This document shows, in pieces, positions 45,913 through 56,498 of a stretch of 64,000 nt of DNA. The notes under the pieces were generated by a model that was not told where the DNA came from, ran no database searches, and saw nothing but the letters and a program-made list of their open reading frames with translations. The stretch is from Ilex aquifolium (taxonomy: Eukaryota; Streptophyta; Magnoliopsida; Aquifoliales; Aquifoliaceae): positions 37,298,001 to 37,362,000 of the forward strand of contig OX637394.1 of assembly GCA_951799425.1 (NCBI GenBank), written 5' to 3'. The stretch's first letter is position 1. Every line of letters starts with the position of its first letter. The translations under genes and the position numbers were made by a program.

Positions 45913-47515
45913 TAGGGGTGTCCATGGGCCGGGTTACCCATGGTTCCCGTTACCTAGCCCGAAAAAAATAGGCCCGAAGCCCGATAGTTGGCCCGCCCGA
46001 GCCCGAGCCCAATATCCTTTAAGAAAGGGCTTGGGTTTACCTCTAAACCCACTACCCGGCCCGAAGCCCGAAGTCCGACCCAAAACCGAACCCCGACCCA
46101 ATAACCCGCCCACATACCCGGCCCCATAGTCCGAAGCCCGCCCGAAGCCCATACCCGCCCATGGAGACTTGAATAGTATTGGTAGGCCTATCAAAATTCA
46201 ACACGACACGATTAACCGACACGATTAACCGCTGATTAAACGGGTTTGGGTGAGACCTTAACGGGTTCACGTGTTAAACGGGTCAACCCGTTTAACACAT
46301 TTAATAAACGAGTCGTGTTCGAGTGAGACATGTCAACCCATTTATAACCCGTTTAAATAAATTTAATATAATAATAAATTATAAATTCATAATTATTTTA
46401 AAAAAAATAATCAGAATTTATTAAAATTAACTATCCAAATATTCAGTCTTTTAATTAAAAGATTTTTATTAGTGAACACTTGGAAAAACAAATAAAAAAA
46501 TTAAATGATGAAGAAAAGAATGGACTTCACTTTTTATAGGCAAGGAGGAGGTCTCCTTCCTTGCAAATCTACCGATGTGGGATTCAAAACTTGTGAGTTG
46601 TGAGAGAAGTGTGAACACAGTGAAGGCATCCTTGAAAGCTTTTGGTTGGAATGGTTGGAATCCCACATCGACTAATTTAAGTGAATGAGAACTCTCTCAT
46701 GCCTATAAAAGGCTGCACCCATTTGTTTAGCCCTTCACCTTTGCCTTCCACTTACAAAAGCAAGTGGCACCCAACTGACTCTTTTTTAATAAAAAGAGTT
46801 TTGATGTTGTGGGTAATTAGTGGAGTTTAAAATTTTAGTAAAATAATTTTAATAAAATTTAACGGGTTAAACGAGTTGTGTCGTGTTACCCGTTTATTAA
46901 ACGAGTCGTGTTCGTGTTGGGATTTTTTACCCATTTATTAAACGTGTCGTGTACGGGTTTATATGTTTTTCACCCGTCACCCGTTTAACCCGACACGTAA
47001 CCGTTTAACCCAACACGTTTGACACCCCTAAGTATTGGTAGGTGAGACTTGAATGGTAGTGGTTGGTGAGACCTGAATTGAATGGTAGGTGGGTGAAACT
47101 TGATTTTGGTAATGGTAGGTGAAGTTAAGTTCAAATTTTTTCAAAAGGTTTGAATGTGAGTCTGAGACTTGGACAGTAGCTATGTATTATCTTTAAATTG
47201 TAGCTATCTATTATCTTAAAATTATTCATTATTTAATTTTTGTCCTTTTTGATTTTGACTATACTTTTAATTCAAAAATATAATTTACAAAAAAATTAAA
47301 TGAATTTGTATATTTTTTTAATAGGGCCCAAGAAGCCCGCCCAACAGGCCCAACAAAGCTTGTCCAATAGGTGACAGGCTGGGTTGCGGGTAGCTACCTC
47401 TACCCAAAGCCCGGCCCGCCACTTGCCCGAGTACGGGCTTGGGCCTACACTACCCAAGCCCGGCCCGAAAAAAAAATTCGCGGGCCAAGCCCGGCCCGGC
47501 CCATGGACAGCCCTA
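45913..47515. mobile_element. hAT-like non-autonomous element, 1.6 kb
   Basis: Starts TAGGGGTGTCCATGGGCC and ends, inverted, TAGGGCTGTCCATGGGCC. Flanked by a perfect 8-bp duplication GAGGTACC (45905-45912, 47516-47523). The TAGGGGTGT terminus and 8-bp duplication fit hAT. Subterminal regions are rich in GCCCG/CGGGC repeats, which give spurious Arg/Gly/Pro-rich frames. No transposase. Contains another hAT-like element at 46183-47030. Confidence 0.9.
46183..47030. mobile_element. Second hAT-like element nested inside the first
   Basis: 848 bp, TAGGCCTATCAAA at the left and, inverted, TAGGGGTGTCAAA at the right, flanked by a perfect 8-bp duplication AGTATTGG (46175-46182, 47031-47038). Subterminal arrays of AACGGGT / ACCCGTT and CACGACACG repeats. 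No transposase. Related sequence recurs at about 50988-51575 and, decayed, at 53500-53800. Confidence 0.9.
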
Positions 47516-47860
47516 GAGGTACCGGTACCTCTTCCCGAAAATTGAATTTTAACTGTAAAACTTCTAAGCCTTCAATATTGAGCCTCTTTCCTTTGGATGG
47601 TGTAAATGGTTAAATTTTGAATTCTAGACTTGGAATGTGGACCTTGGAATGGTCGTGTGATTAATGTATTCATAGGTTATGTATCGGGTAGAACTTCCGT
47701 GCAAAGGAGACTATGTCCAAATTCCGTTTTGTTATGATCCCGATGAATGGGTTGTAACAACATGGTAATTGGGTTATACGATACTCATGGGTATTTTCGC
47801 GGGTTGATGAGTGATCAAAAGGTTGAGAAAGGACCCCCGGATTTTGAGGCGTCACAATAT

Positions 47861-48544
47861 GTCTATATGTCGTGGTACGAAAGATTAACTCGATTTCCTT
47901 TATTTTGTGTTTTTGTATGAAACAATAATTGATTAAAATTGCAAATATGTAGTCTCGGCTGTTGCAAATCTAGTCTTATTGTTTTGTCCATATCTTTTGT
48001 TAACTTATTTGTTTTAACATTATCACAAGATTGAATATATTTGTGGTCAGCATTTTTTAATTTTTTTTAGAATGGAAGGCCAAATACTTAATTTTATACA
48101 ATAATTTACTATTTAAAATTTTTCGGTACAACATTAAAATGGTCAACTAGTCTTGCCAAGCCAAATATAACATAGGTTTGGACAGATTTTTATTCAAGGG
48201 TATAATGATAAATTTATTTCAAAGTATTGAAATTTGACCAATATGCAAGTGGGCTACATGGTTGGGCTTTTGGATTAATTTTACGGGAAATTTGGATGTC
48301 GGTCCCCCTTTGTGGACTTATTTGGTGATAAGTTCATCAAGGAAACTTGTTTAATATTAAGTTCATTTTGATTTCCATTGTCCAAAATATCCCCAATAGT
48401 TATGTTTAATTAAAACAAATTTGAAAACTAACAATTCTTTAATTTTAGGAGTTTGACTAACATTAAAATTCTCTCTTTCTTATATCTATCTATATCCATA
48501 TGTAAAATAGGACTATTTATTTTTCTCTTTCTCTTATATATATA
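47861..48544. other. Unassigned AT-rich region
   Basis: No gene, domain or clear repeat border found. Possibly flank of the Tekay-type LTR. Confidence 0.4.
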
Positions 48545-50495
48545 CTAGTAATTGCTCGTGCCCGAAGGCACTATATTACTTGTAAAAAATTACAAATATT
48601 TGTTCATAAATAAAGACAATGTCAAATATAATTTGAACAATACAACGATCAAATTGATATTGTTCAATCTATATGAAAAACATATATAATTAAACTTTTA
48701 TATAACGAAAGTTATGGTACAACTACTGTAACATATTAATTCAAAAATCTGAGAAAATATAATTATTATTGATCAAACATCTACGATTTTAACATTTTTA
48801 ATAAACTTTATCTCAAATTTGAAAAAATTATAACTATTTGTGTTTCTGCAAGTTTCTACCTAAAGTTTATAACATTATCTCTGCACTATTTTTCCAATGT
48901 GAGTTTGTGTAACTTTTGTGAGGAAAATATTCAAAAGTTTCACGTGAATTTTAGTAAATGTAAAAAAATTTGTTAAGAAATTAAAATCAGTTTCTATTTC
49001 AGTTCAACTTAAATATTTGTAAAATTTAATCGAATTTAAGTTTAAGTAAGAATTTGTACTTTATACTTGACAGTCAAATTTAGCTCAATTCGAGTTTTAA
49101 TCATAATTACGTCAAATCGAGAATTGAATTTAAGTTCGACTCAATTAACACTTCTATCTTAAACATACAAACTAATTCTTATTTATTCCCGTTCACAATG
49201 ACACCATAATTTTTTTTTAATTTAATTAATTTTTATTATTTTTACAATCAATTTCAATTTTGACTTCAACTTTGAATATTCGTAAAATTCAAGCAAAATT
49301 AATTTTAAACAAAAATATATACTTTATACTTAACAATCAAATTCAACTCAATTCGAATCATAATCATAATCACTTCGAACCGATAATCGAGTAAAATGAA
49401 AGGATTCTTGTAATTTTTGCGCGGGAAAAAAAATTTGGAGGAGTAGTTTTGATCATTTGATCAATAATATTAAAACAATTTGACCCATAAAAACTCAAGA
49501 CAAACAATGATAACTCCCTTAATATTCTATATAATAAAGTAGCTAGATTGATTTGTCTTGAGCTTTTCGCGGCTCAGATCATTTTCAGGTTTTTGATCCA
49601 ACGATCCTAATTAATCTACATTCCTACAGGACTCTACTACATTCATTTTATCTCTCCTCATCCCCATTCAAACCGTTGGATAAATATCTACATCCTTACA
49701 GGACTCTACTACATTCTTTTTTATCTCTTCTCATTCCCATTCAAACCATGGGAGAGATTGACTTGGATGGTTATATATATATAATAAAAACAAAATATAT
49801 CTAAAATCTATTAAAACTCTAATAATAAGGATTATCTCTAAAAAAATATAAGTTCATTAACATATACCGGCCTATTTATCTATCTATATATATATCTATA
49901 TTAATAAACGGGTCGTGTTCGGGTGAGACTTGTCAACCCGTTTACCTGTTTAAATAAATTTAATATAATAATAAATTATATATATATATAATAATGAATG
50001 AGTAAAGAAAAAAAAATAAAGAAAACATTTCAAAAAAAAAAAAGTAAAGATATCAGTAGTATTATAACATAATTACGTCAAATCGAGAATTGAATTTAAG
50101 TTCGACTCAATTAACATTTCTATCTGAAACTTACAAACTAATTCTTCTTTATTCTCGTTCATAGTGACACCATAAATTTTTTTTAATTTAATTATTCTTT
50201 ATTATTTTTACAATCAATTTCAATTTGACTTCAATTTTGAATACTCGTAAAATTCAAGCAAAGTTAAGTTTAAACAAAAATATATACTTTATACTCAACA
50301 ATCAAATTTAGCTCAATTCGAATCCTAATCATAATCACTTCGAATCAATAATCTAGTAAAATGAAAAGATTTTTGTAATTTTTGGGCGGAAAAAAAATTT
50401 GGAAGAGTAGTTTTGATCATTTGATCGATAATCTTAAAACAATCTGACCCACAAAAAACTAAAGACAAACAATGGTAGCTCCCTTAATATATAGA
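48545..50495 (-). mobile_element. Helitron-like element, minus strand, rearranged
   Basis: On the minus strand the 3' end has a hairpin GTGCCTTCGGGCAC (48571-48558) about 10 bases before a terminal CTAG (48548-48545) followed by T. The 5' candidate is TCTATATATTAAGGGAGC at 50495, preceded by A. These match Helitron rules (A|TC...CTRR|T). A 424-bp stretch is present twice in direct orientation (49102-49525 and 50068-50490), flanking the left arm of the large inverted repeat. No Rep/helicase is encoded. Confidence 0.65.
49526..50062 (+). repeat. Large inverted repeat, left arm
   Basis: 537 bp, from TCTATATAATAAAGTAGC to GATATCAGTAGTAT, nearly identical in inverse to 51418-51968. It carries a tandemly repeated segment (ACTCTACTACATTC, period about 86) and part of the AACGGGT hAT family. 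The TC start next to an AT-rich site could be a Helitron 5' end. Confidence 0.88.
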
Positions 50496-51417
50496 TATAT
50501 CACAAATTATATATATATATATATTATTCGCTTATTATACCATTCGAATATTATAGTATTTTTATTTCAATACAAAATATGACATATATTATAGTCATTC
50601 AACTTGTTTTGATGCAAAGAATATGTATTTAAGGTCCATTTGTTTATTTAAAAATTTTAAAAATAATCTGTAATTATATAGAGTCATAATTAACGACCTA
50701 ATTAATGTGTAGTATGAGATAGAGAAAGAGAGAGACTTATAAGAGATATCGAAATCTTAGAATTGTGGAAGGAATAAAAGTCTTGTTCAAAAATTGGGAG
50801 AGAGAATTTAGCATTAGGACCGTCGGATCAATAATCGTCAAGCGATCTGAGCCACAACGTAAGTGAGAAGTGATGGAATTGGAGGGGGAGAATTCAATGT
50901 GAATGATTTTAAGAGGGATAATGGTGGCTGCTGGATAGTCTAGTTAAGACTGTCGGATGGGCTTATTGAAGTCTATGATGTTTTATAGGGGTGTCAATTG
51001 TGTCGGGTTAACCGGTTACGTGTTAGGTTAAACGGGTAACGGGTGAAAAACATATAAACCCATATATAATACGTTTAATAAACAGGTAAAAAATTTTAAC
51101 ACGAACATGAACCGTTTAATAAACAGGTAACACGACACGATTCGTTTAACCCATTTAAAAAAAAACAAAAAAAAAATATTATTTTAATAAATTTTTACAC
51201 TCCATTTATTTGCTTTCAACTGTACTTTCCTCAATTGAAGGAATTACAGCCAACAGCTCACATGAAAATCACACCACAAAGGTTAGTTAAAATGAGAAGT
51301 CCACTACCTTTTTTTATAAGCAACTGAAGTCTCCCCTCTCCATTCCTTGTCGATGTGGGATTCAAAGAAAATGGCCAAAAGACAATTCAATGCCTCAAGG
51401 CTCAAAGTTTCACTTTC
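50063..51417. other. Loop of the large inverted repeat
   Basis: Holds the 5' end of the Helitron-like element to 50495, AT-rich DNA, a Helitron-like segment at about 50820-50987 related to the 56499-56708 element (inverse orientation), and from 50988 the TAGGGGTGTCAATTG end of an AACGGGT-type hAT copy whose other end falls in the right arm near 51575. No gene. Confidence 0.6.
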
Positions 51418-51968
51418 ATACTACTGATATCTTTACTTTTTTTTTTGAAATGTTTTCTTTATTTTTTTTTCTTTACTCATTCATTATTATATATATATAT
51501 AATTTATTATTATATTAAATTTATTTAAACAGGTAAACGGGTTGACAGGTCTCACCCGAACACGACTCGTTTATTAATATAGATATATATATATAGATAG
51601 ATAAATAGGCCGGTATATGTTAATGAACTTATATTTTTTTAGAGATAATCCTTATTATTAGAGTTTTAATAGATTTTAGATATATTTTGTTTTTATTATA
51701 TATATATTTATATATATATATAACCATCCAAGTCAATCTCTCCCATGGTTTGAATGGGAATGAGGAGAGATAAAAAAGAATGTAGTAGAGTCCTGTAAGG
51801 ATGTAGATATTTATCCAATGGTTTGAATGGGGATGAGGAAAGATAAAATGAATGTAGTAGAGTCCTGTAGGAATGTAGATTAATTAGGATCGTTGGATCA
51901 AAAACCTGAAAATGATCTGAGCCGCGAAAAGCTCAAGACAAATCAATCTAGCTACTTTATTATATAGA
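51418..51968 (-). repeat. Large inverted repeat, right arm
   Basis: 551 bp inverse copy of 49526-50062, starting ATACTACTGATATC and ending CTTTATTATATAGA. The two arms can pair over about 0.54 kb around a 1.36-kb loop. Confidence 0.88.
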
Positions 51969-51974
51969 TATACG

Positions 51975-52265
51975 TATATAGTAACATTAAAAAAAATAGT
52001 AACATTCAAGCATAAAAAATAGTATCATTTAAACATAAAACAATAGTAACATTTAAATAAAAAAAAAATAATAACATTGAGTATAATATTTGAAAAAATA
52101 ATAGTAGTAACATACTCAACAAAAACGGTAACATGAACAGTAACATGCCTGACAAAAATAGTAATATGTAAATAAAAACAGTAACACGAATAGTAACATG
52201 GTAAAAAATAAAAAACAGTAACATGAAACATTCAAAAATAAAAATATTAACATTTAAACCAAAAA
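51975..52265. repeat. AGTAACAT repeat tract
   Basis: Roughly fifteen copies of AGTAACAT or one-base variants spaced by 10-25 A-rich bases. Long Phe/Leu-rich minus-strand frames here are artefacts of the A-rich plus strand. Confidence 0.8.
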
Positions 52266-52716
52266 TAAATAATTTACATCGACAACTCCCTATGAGTCTA
52301 TCTGGAACTAGTAGTATATATATATAGGGAGAGTATCAATTGTTATTTGAATTTCAATTTCGAATTTATGTAAAAAAATTTAGGGGCATATATTCATTGA
52401 TAGTGAATTAAGGGATAACAATTCTCAAGTCAAGGATGAATATTTTAGAGTTTTAAAAAAATAGTAGGCTTAACTACTTATTAATCCTTAACGAGAACTC
52501 ATCTCTAATTTTCACTACTTTTAAAGGGATTACTTTTGGATAGGATTGGGCCGTTTAATCCAAATCGCTCCAATCCTTCTGCCAAACACGCCTTCTATTC
52601 CTCCATAGTTAGCCTTCGTTGAGTGCATCAATGGTATATAGGAGTGTACCGTATCTACTAACCAATCTATTTGTCACACTAATATTCAGTTCCTTGTTGT
52701 TGGTACATAGATATCA
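52266..52716 (+). promoter_or_regulatory. Upstream region of the BCKDH E1-beta gene
   Basis: The 450 bases before the exon start. A TATATA-like GGTATATAGG lies near 52634, about 80 bases before the ATG. No other motif that I can support. Confidence 0.4.
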
Positions 52717-52916
52717 ATGGCGACCAGTCCGAGGAGATTTGGAAGATTGGTTTTAATGTCATGTAAGAAGGGTCAGAGGAGGAGCAATCAGAGGGGATTC
52801 TCAGCGACGACGTCGATCACCGAAGAAAATAGTCTCCAACAGAGTGGGACTAAGTCTATAAACCTCTTCTCTGCAATTAATCAAGCCCTTCACATCGCCT
52901 TAGAAACTGATCCTCG
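52717..52916 (+). CDS. BCKDHB: Branched-chain 2-oxoacid dehydrogenase E1 beta, exon 1
   Basis: First exon, ATG at 52717, ending CCTCG at 52916 before the donor GTGAGT, splitting an Arg codon after its second base (phase 2). The protein begins with an Arg/Lys/Ser-rich, acid-free mitochondrial presequence (MATSPRRFGRLVLMSCKKGQ ... RGFSA) and ends with NLFSAINQALHIALETDPR, the conserved start of the mature E1-beta. With E1-alpha it decarboxylates branched-chain 2-oxoacids (Leu, Ile, Val breakdown) using thiamine diphosphate. The next exon should encode the YVFGEDV-type segment; I did not find it downstream. Either intron 1 is longer than 11 kb through transposon insertion, or this is a truncated copy. 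Confidence 0.82.
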
Positions 52917-54038
52917 GTGAGTTTCTTCATATTTCTTCATTTATGCCTTATATAAGCGCGTGCCCATGTGTGATTAAAGAGTTGAATTTGTAGATCTTGG
53001 ATGGTAATTTGAATTGGGTTTTGTCTGAATTGATGCACTGAACTTAATTTTGTATAGTTGATTTTCTTTGTCCTAAAAGAAAGACGGAAGCTTCACGTTT
53101 TAATAAATGTAGGCAATTCAAGCTTAAAACTTTCTTGAGGTGATTAGATTTCGAGTTAAAGGGTTACTAACATACTATGACTTTAAAATTTGATACATGG
53201 AGAACCCAGAACATGCGGTCAATGACTCCTCAATGTGACAATGGAGGTGATTGGCTGAGGGAAATGGAAAGGGAAGTGCGTACTAGACATATACCATATT
53301 TGTCTAGCCCAAAAAAGAAAAGCGAAAGTGTTGAACACTGTTTACTTTAAAAGTTTGTTTATGCCGAGAGAGAGAGAGAGAGAGAGAGAGGTATAATATA
53401 TATACTCATGCCGTAACACAAAAAATACGCCAATTCAAAAAATGAGAGTTCATCAGAAAAACTTTCGGTGCCTGAAGTAGGGTTAGTAATAAGGAGACAC
53501 AATGTCATTTCACGTTCGTGTCAAAAATCACTCAATCCTAATACGACCGACATGATTTCTTGGTTAATCATGTCAAATAGCCAGAGACGAACACGACTCA
53601 CTTGTACCATGATTAACCCAAATATGACCTGTGTGACCCATTTAATGAAAAGGTTGTGTCCGGTTTGACATGACCCGCAATAGTACATGAGTCTTGTTTG
53701 GGTTATAACACGACTGACATAACATGATCAACACTACTAACACAACTTATTTAACATGTTTATCTGATTTAAACTTATTTAACCCAAATAAATTCCTATT
53801 TTTAATCCAAATAATCATTTCCTAAAAATTACTAAATGAAAAGTAAAAATTACGTGTGTTTGCTCTCTCTCTCTTACCCTTTTTACTTTGTATCGTCTTT
53901 GTTAACTCACACACGTAATATCATTCTCATCCCATTGACAACTATCACACATAATATCATTCTCATCCCGTTGACAACTATCATATAGGTTAGTTAATTT
54001 CACAATTAGTTAAATTGAACTTTTAATTGAGAATTTGC
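52917..54038 (+). other. Start of intron 1 and transposon-derived flank
   Basis: 52917-53340 reads as ordinary T-rich intron after GTGAGT. (GA)n at 53365-53390. 53500-53800 has decayed ACCCGTT/CACGAC-type sequence related to the hAT family at 46183. 53860-54038 is probably the remaining 5' LTR of the Ty1 element. No gene. Confidence 0.5.
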
Positions 54039-54046
54039 CTTCTAAA

Positions 54047-54741
54047 CATAGTTATCAAATCGCGTATTGGAAAGTATATCGTTTTTTAAAAATAGTGTAT
54101 CGTATCGTATCGTGTATCGTAAGATACGGTGTAATTTTAAATAATTAATAATAAAATATATGTTTACAAACTTTAGGGTGTCTAGATGTAATTTATTAAT
54201 GAATATATTTACAATAGAGGTCTAAGTGTTACGTGTTTATAAATTTTAGGGGGTTTGTATATAATATTTCAAATGTTAGGGGGTCTAAGTGATTAAGTAA
54301 CAAACCTCAAGGGATTTAAGTGTAATTTTCCCTATTTTAAAGCATAGCAGAGGCTGCCTTTCAGAAAAAAAAAAAAAAAAAAAAAAAAAGGCGAGAGACT
54401 GAGAGAGGGGGAAAGATCACGAGATGGCGTCGGCGGCGTCGTCGTCGTCGTCGTCGTTGTCGTCGAAGGCCGAAGAACACCAGGACTAGGAGTCGAAGAC
54501 CAGCGAACACCCAGGAGGAGTCGCCGAAGGTTGAAGAACACCCAGGACCAGAGTCGAAGACCAGCGATGGCAGCGAACACTCAGAGTCGAAGACGGAAAA
54601 TAGGTATTTTATTTTTTTTGTAAACCCTAGCCGCTGATCAGTATCTTAGCACAAAAAATCAGTATCTTAGCCACTGATCAGTATCGTTTCAGTGGTTATA
54701 GGGATAAAAAAATCAGTATCTTAGCACAAAACACGTCGTTC

Positions 54742-54778
<37 letters not shown>

Positions 54779-54956
54779 AAACAGTCGTTGCGCGAATCGT
54801 GCGTATCGTACTGATACGTATCGTACTGATACGTATCGTATCGTACTGTAAAAACGTATCGTGTATCGGATGATATAAGGCAAAAACGATACAAAACTAC
54901 GATCCGTATCGTTTTACTCCTGTATCGTGACGTATCGTACGATACTAACAACTATG
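54047..54956. mobile_element. hAT-like element with GTATCGT subterminal repeats
   Basis: 910 bp, CATAGTTATCA at the left and, inverted, CATAGTTGTTA at the right; flanks CTTCTAAA (54039-54046) and CTTTTAAA (54957-54964), an 8-bp duplication with one mismatch. Both ends are crowded with GTATCGT/ACGATAC. The middle (about 54385-54600) has a GAGA-leader, an ATG at 54424 followed by a (GTC)n-coded Ser run and an exon-like stretch repeating GTCGAAGACCAGCGA, then AATAGGTATTT, which could be a donor. This may be captured host sequence; the frame stops after about 20 codons. Two A-tracts of 25 and about 30. Confidence 0.7.
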
Positions 54957-55004
54957 CTTTTAAACCTAATTCACCCCCCTTAGGTTATACTTTGGGCCAA
55001 CAAT

Positions 55005-55016
55005 TTGTATCAGAGT
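55005..55016 (+). other. Primer binding site of the Sirevirus-like element
   Basis: TTGTATCAGAGT, 10 of 12 matches to TGGTATCAGAGC (initiator Met), two bases after the LTR end CCAACA. Confidence 0.78.
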
Positions 55017-55089
55017 AAGGACTCTAAGCAAAATGTGTAACAACATTTAGAGTAAAAAGATCATGCAACTCTAGGAGGAAACATTGTTG

Positions 55090-56466
55090 AAGGACAATCT
55101 ATTTCTAGATCACTATTTTTCAATGGCAATGACTATGCATATTGGAAAGGTAGAATGAAAATATACGTCATGTCTCGAGATGATGCACTATGGGATACTA
55201 TTGAAGAAGGATACACTAAGCCCACTAGTGATAAGAAAATATGGACTAGTGATGAAATGAAGGCACATACTAATAATGTCAAGGCAATGAATACACTCTA
55301 TTGTGCACTAGATAGAAGTGAATTTAATCGTGTACTTGTGAAACAACTAATCAAATATGGCATATGCTAGAAGTAACACAAAGGAACTAGTAGAGTGAAA
55401 GGATCTATGATAAATATGCTTGTGAATAATTATGAGCTTTTCAAAATGGATCGTCATGAAAGCATATCTTAAATGTTTACACGTTTTACTAACATTATCA
55501 ATGCACTTAAATATCTCGGTAAATCTTAGTAAAAAAATATTTAGGTGTCTTCCACGATCTTGGGATGCCAAAGTGACCGCTATCATTGAAGCAAATGATC
55601 TCAAGGTTCTTCCTCTAGGAGAGCTTCTTGGCTCTCTCATTACCTATGAGATGAGTATCAAAAGAGATGAGGAGCTGGAGAAGAACGAAAATAAAAACAT
55701 TGCCTTCAAATCTACCAATGCTTCAAATGAAGAAAACAATAAAGAGAGTGAAGAAAGTGATGAAGAACTTACCGTCATCACAAGAAAGTTCAATAGATTT
55801 CTCAAGAATCAAGGCCTCTACAAGAAAAGAGAAAATTCAAGAAAAAGTGGGGTGATTTGCTATGAATGCAACAAGTCGGGGCACATCAAGCAAAATTTTC
55901 CCACATTGAAGAAATCCTACAAGAAGGACAAGAGGTTGCTATGAAGGCAACTTGGAGTGATAGTTAGTGATAGCAATTCGGATCACGAAGAAATCAAAGA
56001 AACGCCAAATCTTTGCATCATGGCTATGGTAGAAAGTGATGAGGTAAACTCTAAACCACAAGAAGAAAATGAGCTTTATATGAATGAAATGTATGATGCC
56101 ATGCTTGAGTTGCATAATGACTTACTTGACATAACCAAAAGGTATAAGGAGCTCAAAAAAAAAAAACTTGTCACTCTTTCAAAAGAAAATGAAATTTTAA
56201 AAATTGAGTATGAAAAACTCAAAGTTCAAAATGTTAATTTGAAAAAAGAATCACAAGACTCTTTCTCAATTGATAAGCTCAAAGAGGAAAACAGTGTTTT
56301 AAAAAGGAAAAATTGTGATTTAAACAAGATTGTTTCTAATTTCACTCAAGGAAGTGAAAAATTGGAAAAACTTTTGTCAAGTCAAAGGTGTGTGTTTGAT
56401 AAAGCCGGATTGAGTTTTAACAATCACTCTAGCCAAAAGGCTTATAAGAATTTCTTTGTTAAATAA
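55090..56466 (+). pseudogene. Sirevirus-like gag
   Basis: Pieces in three frames. 55155-55370: Ty1-type gag start (YWKGRMKIYVMSRDDALWDT, MNTLYCALDRSEF). 55432-55944: LPRSWDAKVTAIIEANDL, LLGSLITYEM, an acidic linker, then a knuckle CYECNKSGHIKQNFP whose last Cys is Phe, so it is defective. 55957-56466: 169 residues, strongly coiled-coil (ELHNDLLDITKRYKELKKKK, LKEENSVLKRKNCDLN), a feature of Sirevirus gag. A second knuckle beginning near 56490 is split by the Helitron at 56499. Confidence 0.83.
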
Positions 56467-56498
56467 TCAAAGTCAAAAGGAATTACTAAAACATGCTA

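Larger units (their letters stand above)
44191..47860 (+). repeat. Tekay-type chromovirus LTR, interrupted
   Basis: Recognised by texture: leader-like GGGCTTGGAGGAAATTTTAT at about 44643, the CTACTGGACTTCGGCTCACC and CTGGATTTCAGCTCACCCC pair (45752, 45814), and an end GGATTTTGAGGCGTCACA (about 47838-47856). These are typical of long Tekay/Del LTRs as I know them. The left terminus is not defined and no gag or pol adjoins, so it may be a solo or truncated LTR. It contains CCGGT palindromes and a hAT-like insertion. Confidence 0.55.

Noticed and set aside
45934-46270. Gly/Arg/Phe-rich minus-strand ORFs
   Set aside because: Products of the GCCCG subterminal repeats of the hAT-like element.
52006-52231. 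Phe/Leu-rich membrane-protein-like ORFs
   Set aside because: Complement of the A-rich AGTAACAT tract; composition artefact.
53860-55002. Complete Ty1 5' LTR
   Set aside because: Only the end before the primer site is clear; the start cannot be located and a hAT-like element occupies most of this interval.
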